DNA from: Asterionellopsis glacialis
Lineage: Eukaryota; Bacillariophyta; Plagiogrammaphyceae; Rhaphoneidales; Asterionellopsidaceae
Reading direction: 5' to 3'
DNA length: 19,938 bases
Assembly (NCBI GenBank): GCA_014885115.2
Contig: WKLE02000584.1
Coordinates: forward strand, 1 to 19,938
Part shown: piece by piece, positions 1 through 11,007 of the stretch
How the letters are laid out: each line of letters starts with the position of its first letter
How positions within the stretch are numbered: position 1 is the first letter of the stretch
Made by a program: the position numbers and the translations under genes
The notes under the pieces: generated by a model
Databases searched by the model: none
Told to the model about the DNA's origin: nothing
What the model saw: only the letters and a program-made list of their open reading frames with translations

Positions 1-387
1 CCTTCTGAATTTTTGTGTAGAAATGCAGTATAATTTCTACTTACATAAAGATATCGTATGCCTGGTACTTACAAACCTATTTGCCACGAAAGGTACGGGC
101 TTGTCCCCCCTCCCTGTGAACTATCCCAATCTCGCGCGCATTTGTTTGCGCGTGTTTATTATTGTGTTCTGTATGGATATTCATAACGGCAAGCGGACAG
201 ACAAAGCTTCACCGCCATTATTTTCGTGTTCGACCGAAGATTTTTCTTTGGCGAATGATCCCCCTAACCGTAGGACCTCTGTTATGTTTTTCTTCTTGAT
301 GATCGCCATCTTGTCTCTTGTTGAACAGAACAAATAAAGAGTTCCAAACATCAAGGGCTCTTTTGTGCCGAACCAAACCGAAGAAAA
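1..387. promoter_or_regulatory. upstream region of the rhodanese-RRM gene
   Basis: No convincing gene is visible here. An open plus-strand frame at 23-337 has no recognisable protein features and ends before the next gene. The stretch most likely holds the promoter and 5' UTR of the gene starting at 388. It contains a GC-rich element at 133-152 in otherwise mixed sequence: CGCGCGCA at 133-140 followed by TTTGCGCG at 145-152, which form a 6-bp inverted repeat. No clear TATA box was seen. Confidence 0.4.
135..152. repeat. CGCGCA/TGCGCG inverted repeat
   Basis: Perfect 6-bp arms CGCGCA (135-140) and TGCGCG (147-152) flank the spacer tttgtt. The element lies about 236 bp before the ATG at 388. 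The overlapping 8-mer CGCGCGCA (133-140) recurs, in the same orientation relative to transcription, upstream of UTP10. It may be a protein-binding site; it could also be chance. Confidence 0.4.
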
Positions 388-2396
388 ATGGGATTATTGT
401 CGACAGAGGAAGAAAATGAGCAATTGATAAAGAAGAAAGAAAAACGGGAAAAGAAGAAAAAGAAAAAGAAGGAGTCAAAGAAGCGAGGCAACGACGAGGA
501 GGTCACAAAATCTTTGGTCACAGAGGAGGAGCGGCCAAAGAAGAAAAGTAAAAAAGAAAAAAAGAAAAAGAAAGAAAAGAAGAAGGAAAAAAGGGAGTCT
601 GATGAGGATGACAAAGAGACGAAGAAAAATTCAAAACAACAAGATGTTAATGAAGACGGCGAAGCCAAAAGACTCAAGGGCGAAGTAAATGATGAGAAAA
701 TCATACAGTCTTCCGCGCTTGATTACGTTCCGACCGGAAAAGACAAGGAAGAAAATGATGTGTCTTTGCTTTTGTTTTATCAATATGTCGAGCCACCGTG
801 GGATAGCGAATTTTACAACAACACTGTTCTAGGTCATATTCAGAAATTGGGAGACAATCTACATCTGACCGGTCGTATGAGAGTTGCAAGGGAGGGCTTA
901 AACTGCACCCTAACCTCGTCGCATGAAAATATTCTTGGATTTTGTAAGGAATTGCGAAAGTTTCATAAGGGAGAATTCGCTGACACTGAGTTCAAAGTTA
1001 CCACGGATTTACCAAAGAAGCAGCGCTTTCCGAATCTGAAAGTCATGCCTGTTACTGAGCTCGTTCACTATGGACTCAACGGTGAAAAGGCGCCCCCCAT
1101 TGACTATACTGGTACACACTTGGAACCAAAAAATTACCACGAAAAGCTTGCAGAAGACAATACTGTCGTAATTGATGTTCGAAATCATTACGAAGCTGTA
1201 AGTATGCTGGCATTTTTTCCCTACTCTTGAATATACCCATTGAGTAACTCATCTCGATTTATTTATTTCAATATAGGCTATTGGACGTTTCGATCCGCCT
1301 CAAACTGGTGCGGAGTACATGGATCCACTAATGCGAAAGAGCACAGAATTCCCAGTGTGGCTTGATAAACCAGAAACGAAAGAAAAGTTGAAGGGAAAAC
1401 AGGTGCTCATGTATTGTACAGGTATGCTATCTTTCATCTTATGTATGCTTCTCAGCATTATTTACTCTCAAAATCGAATGCCCTCTAACAGACACAACGT
1501 GCCTAACTATTTTTATGGCCCTTCAACTTTCATGCTGATCTACTATAGGTGGAGTGCGATGTGAGAGAGCATCAGCTTTGCTGAAATACAAAATTGACAC
1601 CGACCCAGGCATAAAGGACCTTGGAATCAAAGGAGTTTACCAGTTACAGGGAGGGATTGACAAGTACTTTAAGCAATTTCCAGAAGGCGGTTTTTGGAAA
1701 GGAAAAAATTACACATTCGATAAACGATTTGCCCACGCTCCACCGCAGGTTGAGGGCGAAGAGCGAACAGGAAAGTCTGAACCAGATGTGATGGGGACAT
1801 GTGAGGCGTGTAGAAAACCTTGGGACATGTACAGGGGCAAACGGAGGTGTCCAACTTGTGGAGTTCCAAGTCTCATCTGTCGCGATTGCTTTCAAGCTGA
1901 CAAGGACGGCATTCGGAAAATCGATCGGAAAATTCGGTGCGATCTTTGTGTCGAACAAAACGTCAAGTCCAAGGCTCAGCTGAGAGAGCAAGAACAAAAA
2001 GAACTAGAAGAATACCAGTCGAAACAAATTGCGAAAGGCATCGTACCAAACTCCGGGAACGACAAAAAACACAACAAGAAGTCTCTTAGGTTTCAACCTG
2101 CTCCAAATCCAGACGGTGTCACACGATTGTTTTTAAAGAACATGTGCCGTAAAAATATGGACGAAGCTACACTTCTTGACACAATACCAGGAATAACGCA
2201 TATCGTCTGGAGGACGGATCGTACTTCGGGACAATTCTTTGGCCAAGGATGGGTAGAAATGGCGACTCCAGAAGATGCAGCGCAAGCGGTTGGAATGAAT
2301 GGAAAACGAGTATTGGGCCGCCCTCTGTATATTGAGTATCAGCCTCCTGGAGGGAAAGATGCGTGGCCTCCTCCTAGTAGCAAAGTCGGGAGATAG
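388..2396 (+). CDS. TrhO/TSTD2-like rhodanese protein with zinc-type segment and C-terminal RRM
   Basis: Spliced gene: exons 388-1197, 1277-1421 and 1549-2396 give 600 aa. Residues 13-80 are almost all K/E, a probable nuclear or nucleolar signal. Residues about 125-225 match the N-domain of the UPF0176/TrhO family, including GRMRVAREGLNCTL (162-175). A rhodanese domain follows (about 250-345) with the active-site loop CTGGVRC, putative catalytic Cys317. Four CxxC pairs (Cys403/406, 419/422, 429/432, 449/452) suggest two zinc sites. An RRM-like domain occupies about 509-584, with LFLKNM as RNP2 and GQGWVEM as a weak RNP1. Bacterial TrhO hydroxylates U34 of tRNA; the animal relative is TSTD2. 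An RNA-modifying role is inferred, helped by the RRM. Both introns restore the family motif exactly, so the model is well supported. The ATG at 388 is the first in frame. Confidence 0.9.
1198..1276 (+). other. intron 1 of the rhodanese-RRM gene
   Basis: A 79-nt GT-AG intron in phase 0, with donor gtaagt and acceptor atatag. Its removal joins NHYEA to AIGRFDPP, the expected continuation of a rhodanese domain. Unspliced reading meets a TGA at 1228-1230. Confidence 0.93.
1422..1548 (+). other. intron 2 of the rhodanese-RRM gene
   Basis: A 127-nt GT-AG intron in phase 1, with donor gtatgc and acceptor tactatag. It splits the codon for the first glycine of the active-site loop. Splicing rebuilds YCTGGVRCE, the catalytic motif. 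Confidence 0.95.
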
Positions 2397-2464
2397 AGTT
2401 CCCGACTCCTTTTCTAGTTGACCATGCTCTCGCACTTGATAGGAAAATAGCTATAGTATTAATA
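2397..2464. other. 68-bp convergent intergenic spacer
   Basis: The stop of the rhodanese-RRM gene (2394-2396, +) and that of UTP10 (2465-2467, -) are separated by 68 bp. Both 3' UTRs and poly(A) sites must fit here or overlap the neighbouring coding exon. No canonical AATAAA is seen on either strand in the spacer. Confidence 0.8.
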
Positions 2465-5400
2465 TCATCTTAGACTATCTTGTAAACTTTCGCCGAGCAG
2501 GTCTTCTCCTAAACTCACGCATTCTTGCGCCAACGATGTAATTTCTTCATCTGTATCTTCAAGCAATTCCGAAAGAATTGGCAAACATTCTGGCAGAAGT
2601 ACCATGTACTCTTCTCCAAGAGTCTTAATAAGTGATAGGAGACACGTGACTCCGGCCTTTCTAACTTCAGAACGGGTTTCGTGTTCACATGCTCGAAGTA
2701 CCAAGTGGTTGAGCGGTTTCCAAAGCTGTTCATTTCCAGCTGCAGATGCTAAAGCCGTCAAACAACTGACCACGTTACCATCTTCTTCAGAGGTAAAGCC
2801 TTGAATAATCCTCTGGAATGGAGTGGACTTTACAGATTTTGATAGTGGCGAAGAAACGGCCACAGGGAAATTAGCTGGTATCTTGGATTGCAAAAGCTTC
2901 CCAAGAGGTTCAAGGATTGAATTGAACCTATCTCCATCGTCCACCCGTACCCAGTTCCCGCCGTCATGGGCATCTGCTTTCAGAGCAGCTTCCAAGCAAA
3001 GCAAAAGAGGTTGCAAGGGGCGCAGAGACTCAACTCCATCTTCGCCAGCACTTGCGTCCGAAGCGGAAGTAAGACGTCGCTTTTTCTTCCCGTCTGCTGT
3101 CCTCTCGGACTCTTTGAGACCACGTAGTGTAGACACAGATAGTTCCTGCACATGAAAACAATTTGAGGGGACCGTTAATGGACAATAAATCTTAAAAAAA
3201 TGAAGATATTTAGACTTGCGTGTACACTTACCAATTCCTCCACTACGTCTGCGACAACGGTGCTGAGGCAGGGAAGAAAAATTCCTCTAAGTTCCTTGCT
3301 CAGAACCGAAGATAAACTCCAAAATGCAAGCCTTCGTGAGTTATTATTTGAAATTCCAGCAGCACTTTTCCATTCGCGCAATTTTGAGTAGAGTGGGCGC
3401 AGTTGCGCTTCAGACAACTTCAGTACAAGAGAAAGCATCATCTGGTTTGCAGCAGCAAGTAGCATTTCCCGTTCCTCTTCTTTGCCTTCGTATTCGTAAG
3501 CAGATACAACTGTTTTTAGGACCCAGCTTCTCAGCGTGGCAAGTTCCGCTCTAGATGACGACTTAATTGACATCTTAAGGATTGACAGTAGGGTCGATGA
3601 TTCAGCACATTTTCCTCGGCATACCACTGAAGCTTTACACAGTGCAGGTATCAGCTGTCGAGCCGGTGTCCTTTTTGAGAGGATTTCTTCCAAACGGTTT
3701 GCAGCGACTTTTACATTCTCATCGCCTTCGCTGAGACGAAGTGATGCAGAAGGCAACCCCAACGGGGAAAGCAATTGACCAAGGTAAGGGACAAGGAATT
3801 GAGGCAATGTGTCGGCGATGGCAATGATGGTGCGTAAAATGGATAGTTGGAGCATTTTGGAAGAATCCGACATTTCTTGGTTGGCATTGTTGGAACCCGA
3901 AAGAAGAGTATTTGCAGACGCAAGTGATTCAAGCAAAGGACCAACAAGATTTTTAAGAAGTGGAAGACATTTTGCCTTCAACACGCGAACAAGTGTTGAA
4001 GCACAAAGTGCTACGCTGCAAACAATTTGAGCAGACATATCATCGTCTGTACTTTCCGGGCCTCTCTGCTTTAATATATTTGTTCCCTTCTCCAAGGCCG
4101 CAAAGAAGACACCTGTATCTTTATCTGCACTTGACGGCAGGCACAAAGAACGAGCAATTTGTTCAATTGCTACCATAGCAGACTGCGTCGTAATAACTGA
4201 TATATCTCCATCAAGAAGTTCAAGAAGGACCGGCACCATATCGAGGAATAGTAATGCTTCACCCGAATTTGGATTCACATCGGACGCCCTTTCTGCCAAG
4301 AGGCGAACCGCCTTTCCACGAAGTTCCACATCAGCATCTTGTTCCCGAATCAACGATGTTGCAGACGCAAGGAAAAGATGGGCTGGCAATAAATTCTGAA
4401 GGTATTCAAGCGTTTCATCGATGGTAGATTTCAATGATCCCCAGAACGCTCTATCGACATCGATGGTTGCGTTTTGAGCATTACTTGATATTGCCTGAAC
4501 TTGAAGTAATTCTTGCCAAAGTTGCAAGCATACAGCTGATGAAGATCCTTCGCTCTTCTGAATCAATTTACGGAGTGGTGTAATTGAAAAGGCGTCCATA
4601 ACAACCGAAAGCAAGCACTCAGTAAACCTCTTAACGTTAGTCCTTTGGTCCTCCGTGTACTCGTCCTCGGATAATGCTGATCTTTTCTTCTTTCCCCTCT
4701 CGATGGGGCCTTGCAGAACCAACTCTTCGATTTCTGTGAAATTGGTGCTGCTCTGGCCTCCAGAGTTTCCAATTTCGTATAACCTGGTGGTAAATTGATG
4801 AACACACTGAAGAAGCTGAAGCAGACACGCAACTTGAAGTGTGGCCGAGGCATGAGCAAGAATGCTTAAAGCAAAGCTTGCAACCTCATCTTCTACAGTA
4901 TCCCCCGAGCTCTTCTCTCCTCCTCCGGTACGGCACACCTCGTTTGCTACGAATGCTGCAATCAATGAACCTAGTGGAGTCCAATCATCCTCGGCACCAG
5001 TAACAGATGCAAAAGCATCAACAAGATATCCGTATAATTGCAATTTCAGTTTTTCATCTTCCACTTTATAGCACTCACCAATGATTGCTGTCAGCAAATC
5101 AAACACAGACAACTCAGCCGATTTAGCGTGTTGACAGTACACCGGAACAACTGCCAGCAAAGCTCCGCTGGCAGTGCTTGATACACGGGCAGCCCCTTCT
5201 TTATCTTGTGGGGATACAATACTGGTAAGTAGTGCAGGAATAAGCGACCCAACAACGACATTTGGTTGCTGAGCACACAAGTTCGTGAGCAAGGAGAGTG
5301 CAATAGATTTTGCTCTCCCCGAAAGCAATGGCCGAAGGATCAACTTGGCATCGCTCAATTCATCTCTGCCTCCTATCAATCCAACAAGCAAGTTTACAAT

Positions 5401-8400
5401 ATTCATGATTTGTTTTTGCTCTTTTCGTGATTTCTTCTTTGCTTTGTTTCCCGCATCCAATAGTTGAGCCAGATTTAGCAGGGTTTGCAGGATGCATAAT
5501 CGGGCAAACTCTGTTGCATCTGTGTCATCTGTCTCCATTGAGTCGTTGTTGGGTGCTTCAGAAAGAATAGCAAGCAAGTCATACAGCGACGAGGACAAAT
5601 CGCTTAATCCAGCATCATGTGCCAACTGCGAAGAATTTGTGCGGATCCAGTCAGCAAGAAAGGTAATGGCGATGATATTATCTGATTCTTTTTGTTGCAT
5701 CTCGAGCAATTTGTGAACATCAGCAGCATTTAAGGGTAGTCCAAGAAGAGCAAGTCCTGCTGATTCTAGACTTCTTTCCGAACGTAGCTTGAGAAGACAT
5801 GAAGCAATTTCTCTTCGTGACTCACTCGGTAGCTTGTTGAAAACTCCATCTCTCCAGGATTGGCTTTCTAAAACGTTGCGAACTACAGATTCGCACAGCT
5901 CAAGTGACAGCGGATTGCTCTCACCCTCAGATTCTGAGGATGTCGAAATGACTTTCACAATAGAAGCATACATGTTTGCTGGATACGGATCCACGAATGA
6001 TACACCATCAATGTTTCCTAAAGAGTAGGATCTCTTTCGTGTACCTCTGCGGCTAGGACCTGTTGATATTACAACATTAGAAACATCTTTATTCCAGGTA
6101 CTTGAATCGAAAACAAGAACTCCTTTCAGCATTCTAACAACGGTATCAAGTAGTGCCTGACACGAGGTTAGCATTTCTTCATTGAGCAATTGGCCATTAA
6201 AATTCGTCATTTTATAAAAGATTTCTTTACCGGCTATCTCCCACCTCAAAGACAGAGGAAAAGTGGATTCACCGGCTAGCTCCATAGCATTAAGCACAAC
6301 GGAAGCAGCACGACAACCACCGATTGCATGTCCAAATGGTAACCAGCAATTAGAGATATCTTCGTCATTTGACTTGTCAGCATATGCACAGGCGGTCAAA
6401 AGGCATTGACGAACAAGACATTCATGCAGATCAGATGCGTCTTTACCTGGACCTTGAAGAGCAGCACTAAGAAATTTCGGCAAAGCTGTTGCCCCATCCA
6501 TAAGGATGGATGAATGAACGCCGGGGGACTCTTTATCAGACGAAGCTAAATCATGCAGCTTTTTAAGTATCAGACTATCTCCTTGAACACTTGAGACATT
6601 TTGACCAATCTTAGCCATAAAATCGAGAGCAGCTTTTCTTACTCGCTGGTCCATGCTAGCAAACAACATCAATGCAGGAACGACTCCGTAAATCGATCCA
6701 GGCGAAGAGTCACTATTTTCGCTAGGTACATAGCCGGACGCTAAGTTTAGTAATCGTTCGATTGCATCCACAGTCACATTTACACGCGTTGCACACTCCA
6801 TAAGAACAGCTATTGGAGAAACTCTTGATCCTGTCAAACTTGTCATTGCATCGGACAACAAACTTGACACAGCCTTAAGACAAACCTGATCGTATACATC
6901 AGTGGATGAAACGGAAACCAAGGAGATGATTAGATCCGGGATTTTCCAATTATTATCCTTTGCAAGTCCTTTGCCAGTAAGTTCTAAGCAACGGACAAGC
7001 AACCGCGACTCTTTCTCACAAATTTTACCCCGCTTTCCTTTTGGAAAGCTTGAGACAGTTTGAATAGAAACGGATAAAATGTCTACGTGAATCTCCGTTG
7101 ATTCTTTTTTCGTACTGAGAAACTCAACGAATACAGCAAGAATCACAAAGTAGTAACGTCGTTCGACTGCTAGTGCAGTTGACTTAGTTTCAGATACTTG
7201 ATCAGAAGTAAAGGAGCAGCATTCTTTCAAAATTTGCGAGCACAACTCATTTGATATCAGAATCATCTTGGCATTTTCGTAAGAAGACTTCCCGTTTGTA
7301 GTGGCACCTACAGCAGCAACGAGAGCGTTGGATGCTGCATCCACGATCCTTACGACAGTAGCATTGTCAGCAGTATCATCAATTGATTTGAAGTCAAGAT
7401 GTGCCACAATTGCTTGAATCAATGATCTTAGCAGAGGTGAAGTAGCGTTGTGGTCTTCATCAATTAGACCCTTTGTAGCATAAGCAGCTACTTGCAGTGC
7501 TGATTCAAGTGCCCTAATCTTATCATCTGGTAACATCATAGAAGGCGACTTGGTCAAAGATGAGTTAGACTCTTTCTGCTTCTTCTTCTTCTTTTTCTTG
7601 TCAGAGGCTTTTTCATCGAGCTGTAATGCCGAGTCGGTAGGGACTTCGTCTTTAAAGATACACCATCTATATAACGCTGACAAAGCTGCATCTCCAAAAG
7701 CTGTAGGATTATCTAGCTGTCTTTCGCGGAGAATCTTTTCTATTGCAAACCCCGCAGCAGCCACAACATTTGAATCATCTTCTATATTCATACGACGAAG
7801 CAACGCATACTCAAGTGATTCTCCCTCCCTTGAATCAGCCCCCATCTCTTCTTTAAGTGCTCTTTCAATGGCTCCTAACCGTATAGCCACATCAGGATGC
7901 TCTAGTGCCACCCTAGGAGGCAACAGATGCGCTGCAGACATCTCGTTTTTAACAGCTTTGTCTGGACTTTCGCTTGAGGATCCGGCATCTGATGTAGCTG
8001 GGGATATCCCCAGAAGCAATGAAATACGTTTCTTTCTCGAAGAACGCGAAGCAGAAGAAATTTTCTTTTTTTGTCCGCAAACTACTGTCACTGCATATGC
8101 AATACCCGCATCGCAACCAGATGGATCAACCTCCTTTAATTCGTCCAACACCGAAGTAAAAGCACTTTGAATATCTTCTGGCATGTTATTTGCGTCATGC
8201 TCTAATTTGGCAAATGTCTTAATCAATGTTCCAGCAAAGGATGATGCCAAATTTGCTTTCTTGTCTTTCCATGCCAGTACTAGCTTCTGCTCTCGAATGA
8301 TCTCTAAAATAAGGTCTAGACAAGATGACGATACGTTATGTTTCTTCTTTGAAGACTTTTCCTTCACAAGCTTTGAGAGTGATGCTGATACAAGTGAGGC

Positions 8401-9807
8401 CATGATGGGTGCTACTGAAATTTCACGATCAGCATACAAATGTGCAATAGCTTTGACTAGAAACGGATGTTTCGAGAGACACCGGAATGTAGCATTTGGC
8501 AAATTATAACCAACATGAGTAGCTCTATTAGCTTTTGAGCTGTTGGGTCTAATGATAGAAAGATATTGGTTTTCATTATTGCTGTTCGTATCACTGTTGG
8601 AGACTGGATTCTGTGAAAGTACCGACATAATAACAAGAATAGAATCTGCAGCAAGTTCAATGTGCGTGGTTTCATCAACTTCCATTGTACTTAGTGCTTG
8701 GTCTGCCTCTAGTGACCCCTTCACCAACGTGGTAGCTAGGACTTGTCGTGCATCTTCCGAAAGGACACACCGTTCTGTAATCGCTACTGCTAAGACATGA
8801 CCAAACCCTCTCCAGTCCGGACACAGAACACCCAAGGACATGGTGTCTGTTTCTTTCTTTTTACTGCTACCATCACCACATGCAGATAAAACAAAGGGCA
8901 AGATACAGCGTAAAGTAGGTTCCGATATGGAACCATTGTTATTCGGATTTAGTGCTTGCATGGGCAACCCTTCCATAATGACGGCTGCAGCAAAGGAAAT
9001 GATACGAGATACTCCTCTTCTAGAGGGTCTTTGGGATGGTACTTTGCCTATTTCGTATGAATGTATCCTGGCAGCAGTTTTGGCCATTTCACAGCAATGC
9101 ACAAGTAAGACATTGTCTCTAGCTGCTATTTTGGCAATAGCAGTACGGGTCGGTGGTGGTGACCCCTTGGCAGCATAGGGACGTAAAAAGACCCAAGTAG
9201 GCATGGATGCCAAATCTACAAGTTGCAAAACTCGTAAAAACACAGGTTGTTCATGATGTGGAAGAGTTGCAAGGATAAGTCTTTCAGCTGTATTGGTCCG
9301 AGCATGAATGTCGTACCTACGTAGCAAATATTCAATCACATGAAGTGAAGAAGAAAAGCTCAGAGACGACGACTCCCCCATAGATGTTGACAACAGAGAT
9401 AGTAGTTCAACGATCATATCATCCAATTTGTCATTTTCAGCTCGAGTAGAAAGTCCCCGTTCATAGGTAAGAGAATGAGTCCCAACAAGACTATTTAAAA
9501 TTTGAGGTCGAACGAAGGTATCATTGTCTGTCATCTTTGCCAGTTGTCGCAATGATGAGACACAATTTTCTCTCAATGTTGTCAAGGGTACATCTGATGC
9601 TGCCTTAGCATCAGCATAGAGCACAGATGGTTTGAACAGAGGACTTGTAGATGCCAAAACATGACCATGTGTTGCAGAATGAGAGATACCACGTCCTATC
9701 GCATCTTCGTGTTTCTTCGATGTCCCCAGGGAAGAACCAGGATTCTTTCCACCTGTTGCAGCTGCATTAATTGATGCAAGCTGCGCAGAAAGTGATGACA
9801 TCGACAT
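2465..9807 (-). CDS. UTP10: UTP10/HEATR1, U3 snoRNP (SSU processome) HEAT-repeat scaffold
   Basis: Two exons (9807-3232 and 3145-2465) encode 2418 aa. UTP10, human HEATR1, belongs to the t-UTP/UTP-A subcomplex that binds nascent pre-rRNA in the nucleolus and supports Pol I transcription and 18S processing. Near the N-terminus, LLRRYDIHA and LPHHEQPVFLRVLQL (about 161-197) match the conserved HEATR1 block with HIH and LPYHE. Residues about 265-375 resemble the U3snoRNP10 domain (ILPFVLSACG, DWRGFGHVLAVAI). The BP28CT domain is visible at about 2045-2175: RTPARQLIPALCK and LVLKLSEAQLRPLYSKLREW. Most of the rest is helical HEAT-like repeat, with lysine patches at DKKKKKKKQKE, GKKKRSALSEDE and GKKKRRL. 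Length is above yeast (about 1770) and human (2144). The first exon is an unbroken 6576-nt frame. ATG at 9807-9805 was chosen; a second ATG lies two codons on. Shares a divergent promoter with the ankyrin gene. Confidence 0.93.
3146..3231 (-). other. UTP10 intron
   Basis: An 86-nt GT-AG intron in phase 0 on the minus strand, with donor gtaagt after the codons for VVEEL and acceptor tgtgcag before ELSVSTLRG. Without splicing the frame stops 18 codons later, just after BP28CT. Splicing adds the remaining 226 C-terminal residues, which are more HEAT-like helices. Confidence 0.92.
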
Positions 9808-10190
9808 GATGGCAAAAAGTTAGGAAAACTTTGTCACCTCCTTCTTTCCCTTTGTATGAACCAAAGCCGGTATTTGATGAGGTCTTTGATCTTTTTTGAT
9901 GTGTTCTGTCAAGGAAAAAAGCTTCCAAGATTTTTTGTGAGAAGGAAACAAAGGGCTTTTGAGCTTGGATGGTCCCAATTGGTAACGCTCGACGGACAGA
10001 CGCAATTTTTTGAGATTCAGGATTCCGCATTCCGTGGTCTTGGATGGAGTTTTACTTCCAGTTTTTGCGTTGCGCGCGCGGAACAAAAAATAATGTCGAA
10101 ATGAGTCCGACGGTCGACGAGCACGAGAAAGTTTTGAGAGAAAAGCAAGGACAGAGAAAGTCGTAACTCTTGCAACAACAGGCACGGACA
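9808..10190. promoter_or_regulatory. divergent promoter between UTP10 and the ankyrin gene
   Basis: 383 bp separate the two start codons, so both genes probably share this region. It contains a GC-rich run, TGCGCGCGCG at 10071-10080; read on the minus strand this includes CGCGCGCA, about 264 bp upstream of the UTP10 ATG. T-rich and A-rich tracts lie nearer UTP10. Short open frames here are not supported as proteins. Confidence 0.6.
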
Positions 10191-11007
10191 ATGATGAAGC
10201 ACTACATTATTCATGTTTTTTGTTACCTTTGGGCTTTGAAAGTATCTTTGGCACAAGACACTCCAGCAAAGGAGTTTTTTATGCTTTGTTCTGGGGGAGA
10301 AGTTGAAAAAATTGAAAAGGAACTAAAGCAACATCCAGGTACGAAAGTCACAATTGTAACATTTTGTATTTTATCTAAATGTCGTCATCGATGAGGGTGT
10401 TTCTCTCCTTTCAAAGCATTTCACTCAGTACCATGCGGCCTGGATCTAATTTTTTCTCTTCTTTTGTACTGATAGATTGGGCAAAGGCTACAACTGACGA
10501 TGGAGAATCATGTTTGCATTTGGCAGCAATACCAGGGAGTTCCGAGTTAACCAAACTTTTACTAGATGCTGGTGCAGATCCAAATGCGCGATCAACTTTT
10601 GAGGGGGTACGTACATTTGAAAGCGCCGCCATGACATTTTTAATGAATTGTGTCTTTAGTAAGAAACCGCATCTGATGTATCAGTGATTATCTTCTTCTC
10701 TTGTGATCTTCTTCTTTAGGGTCTACGGATGCACCCATTAAGTTGGAATGTGTACGGTGGACATGCAGATAGTGTCAAAATCTTATTGGAAAAAGGTGCG
10801 TCAGTAAACGCTGATTTTGATTACATGATGGACAATATAAAGAAACCAGTGACAGTGCTGGATATAGTTCTAAGGATGCTCAAACAAGACGTTCAAGGAG
10901 AAGGGAGCGATGAGTATTTAGAACCCTTTCGTCGTACGAGGGACATCTTGTTACAATACGGGGCGAAAACATATGATGAATATAGCCGAAATGAGGGAGA
11001 TTTGTAA
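10191..11007 (+). CDS. small secretory ankyrin-repeat protein
   Basis: Three exons (10191-10338, 10476-10606, 10720-11007) encode 188 aa. Residues 1-22 form a plausible signal peptide: MMK, then the hydrophobic HYIIHVFCYLWALKVSL, with cleavage near AQ. The +1 residue is Asp, not Phe, so this is not a typical diatom plastid (ASAF) signal. A helical cap (about 27-50) is followed by a clear ankyrin repeat at about 57-89 (GESCLHLAA, LLLDAGADPNA), a second at about 96-126 (HPLSWNVYGGHADSVKILLE, KGASVNAD) and a partial third near the end (DILLQYGAK). Ankyrin repeats bind proteins; partner and pathway are unknown. The frame also runs upstream to a TTG at 10170, but ATG at 10191 is the first ATG and starts the signal peptide. 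An ER or extracellular ankyrin protein is less usual than a cytosolic one; the signal could instead be a membrane anchor. Confidence 0.85.
10339..10475 (+). other. intron 1 of the ankyrin gene
   Basis: A 137-nt GT-AG intron in phase 1, with donor gtacga and acceptor actgatag. Splicing creates an Asp codon (G|AT) and joins KQHP to DWAKATTDDGE, leading straight into the first ankyrin repeat. Confidence 0.9.
10607..10719 (+). other. intron 2 of the ankyrin gene
   Basis: A 113-nt GT-AG intron in phase 0, with donor gtacgt and a T-rich acceptor ending cttctttag. Splicing joins RSTFEG to GLRMHPLSW between two ankyrin repeats. Confidence 0.9.

Noticed and set aside
23..337. Plus-strand open frame of 104 codons before the first gene
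   Set aside because: No recognisable domain or homology-like pattern, and it lies where the promoter and 5' UTR of the 388 gene are expected.
351..704. Minus-strand Ser/Phe-rich frame
   Set aside because: It is the antisense of the lysine-rich N-terminus of the rhodanese-RRM gene; the AAG/AAA repeats create it.
7550..8170. 206-codon plus-strand frame
   Set aside because: Antisense shadow of the UTP10 coding sequence, with composition explained by the minus-strand codons.
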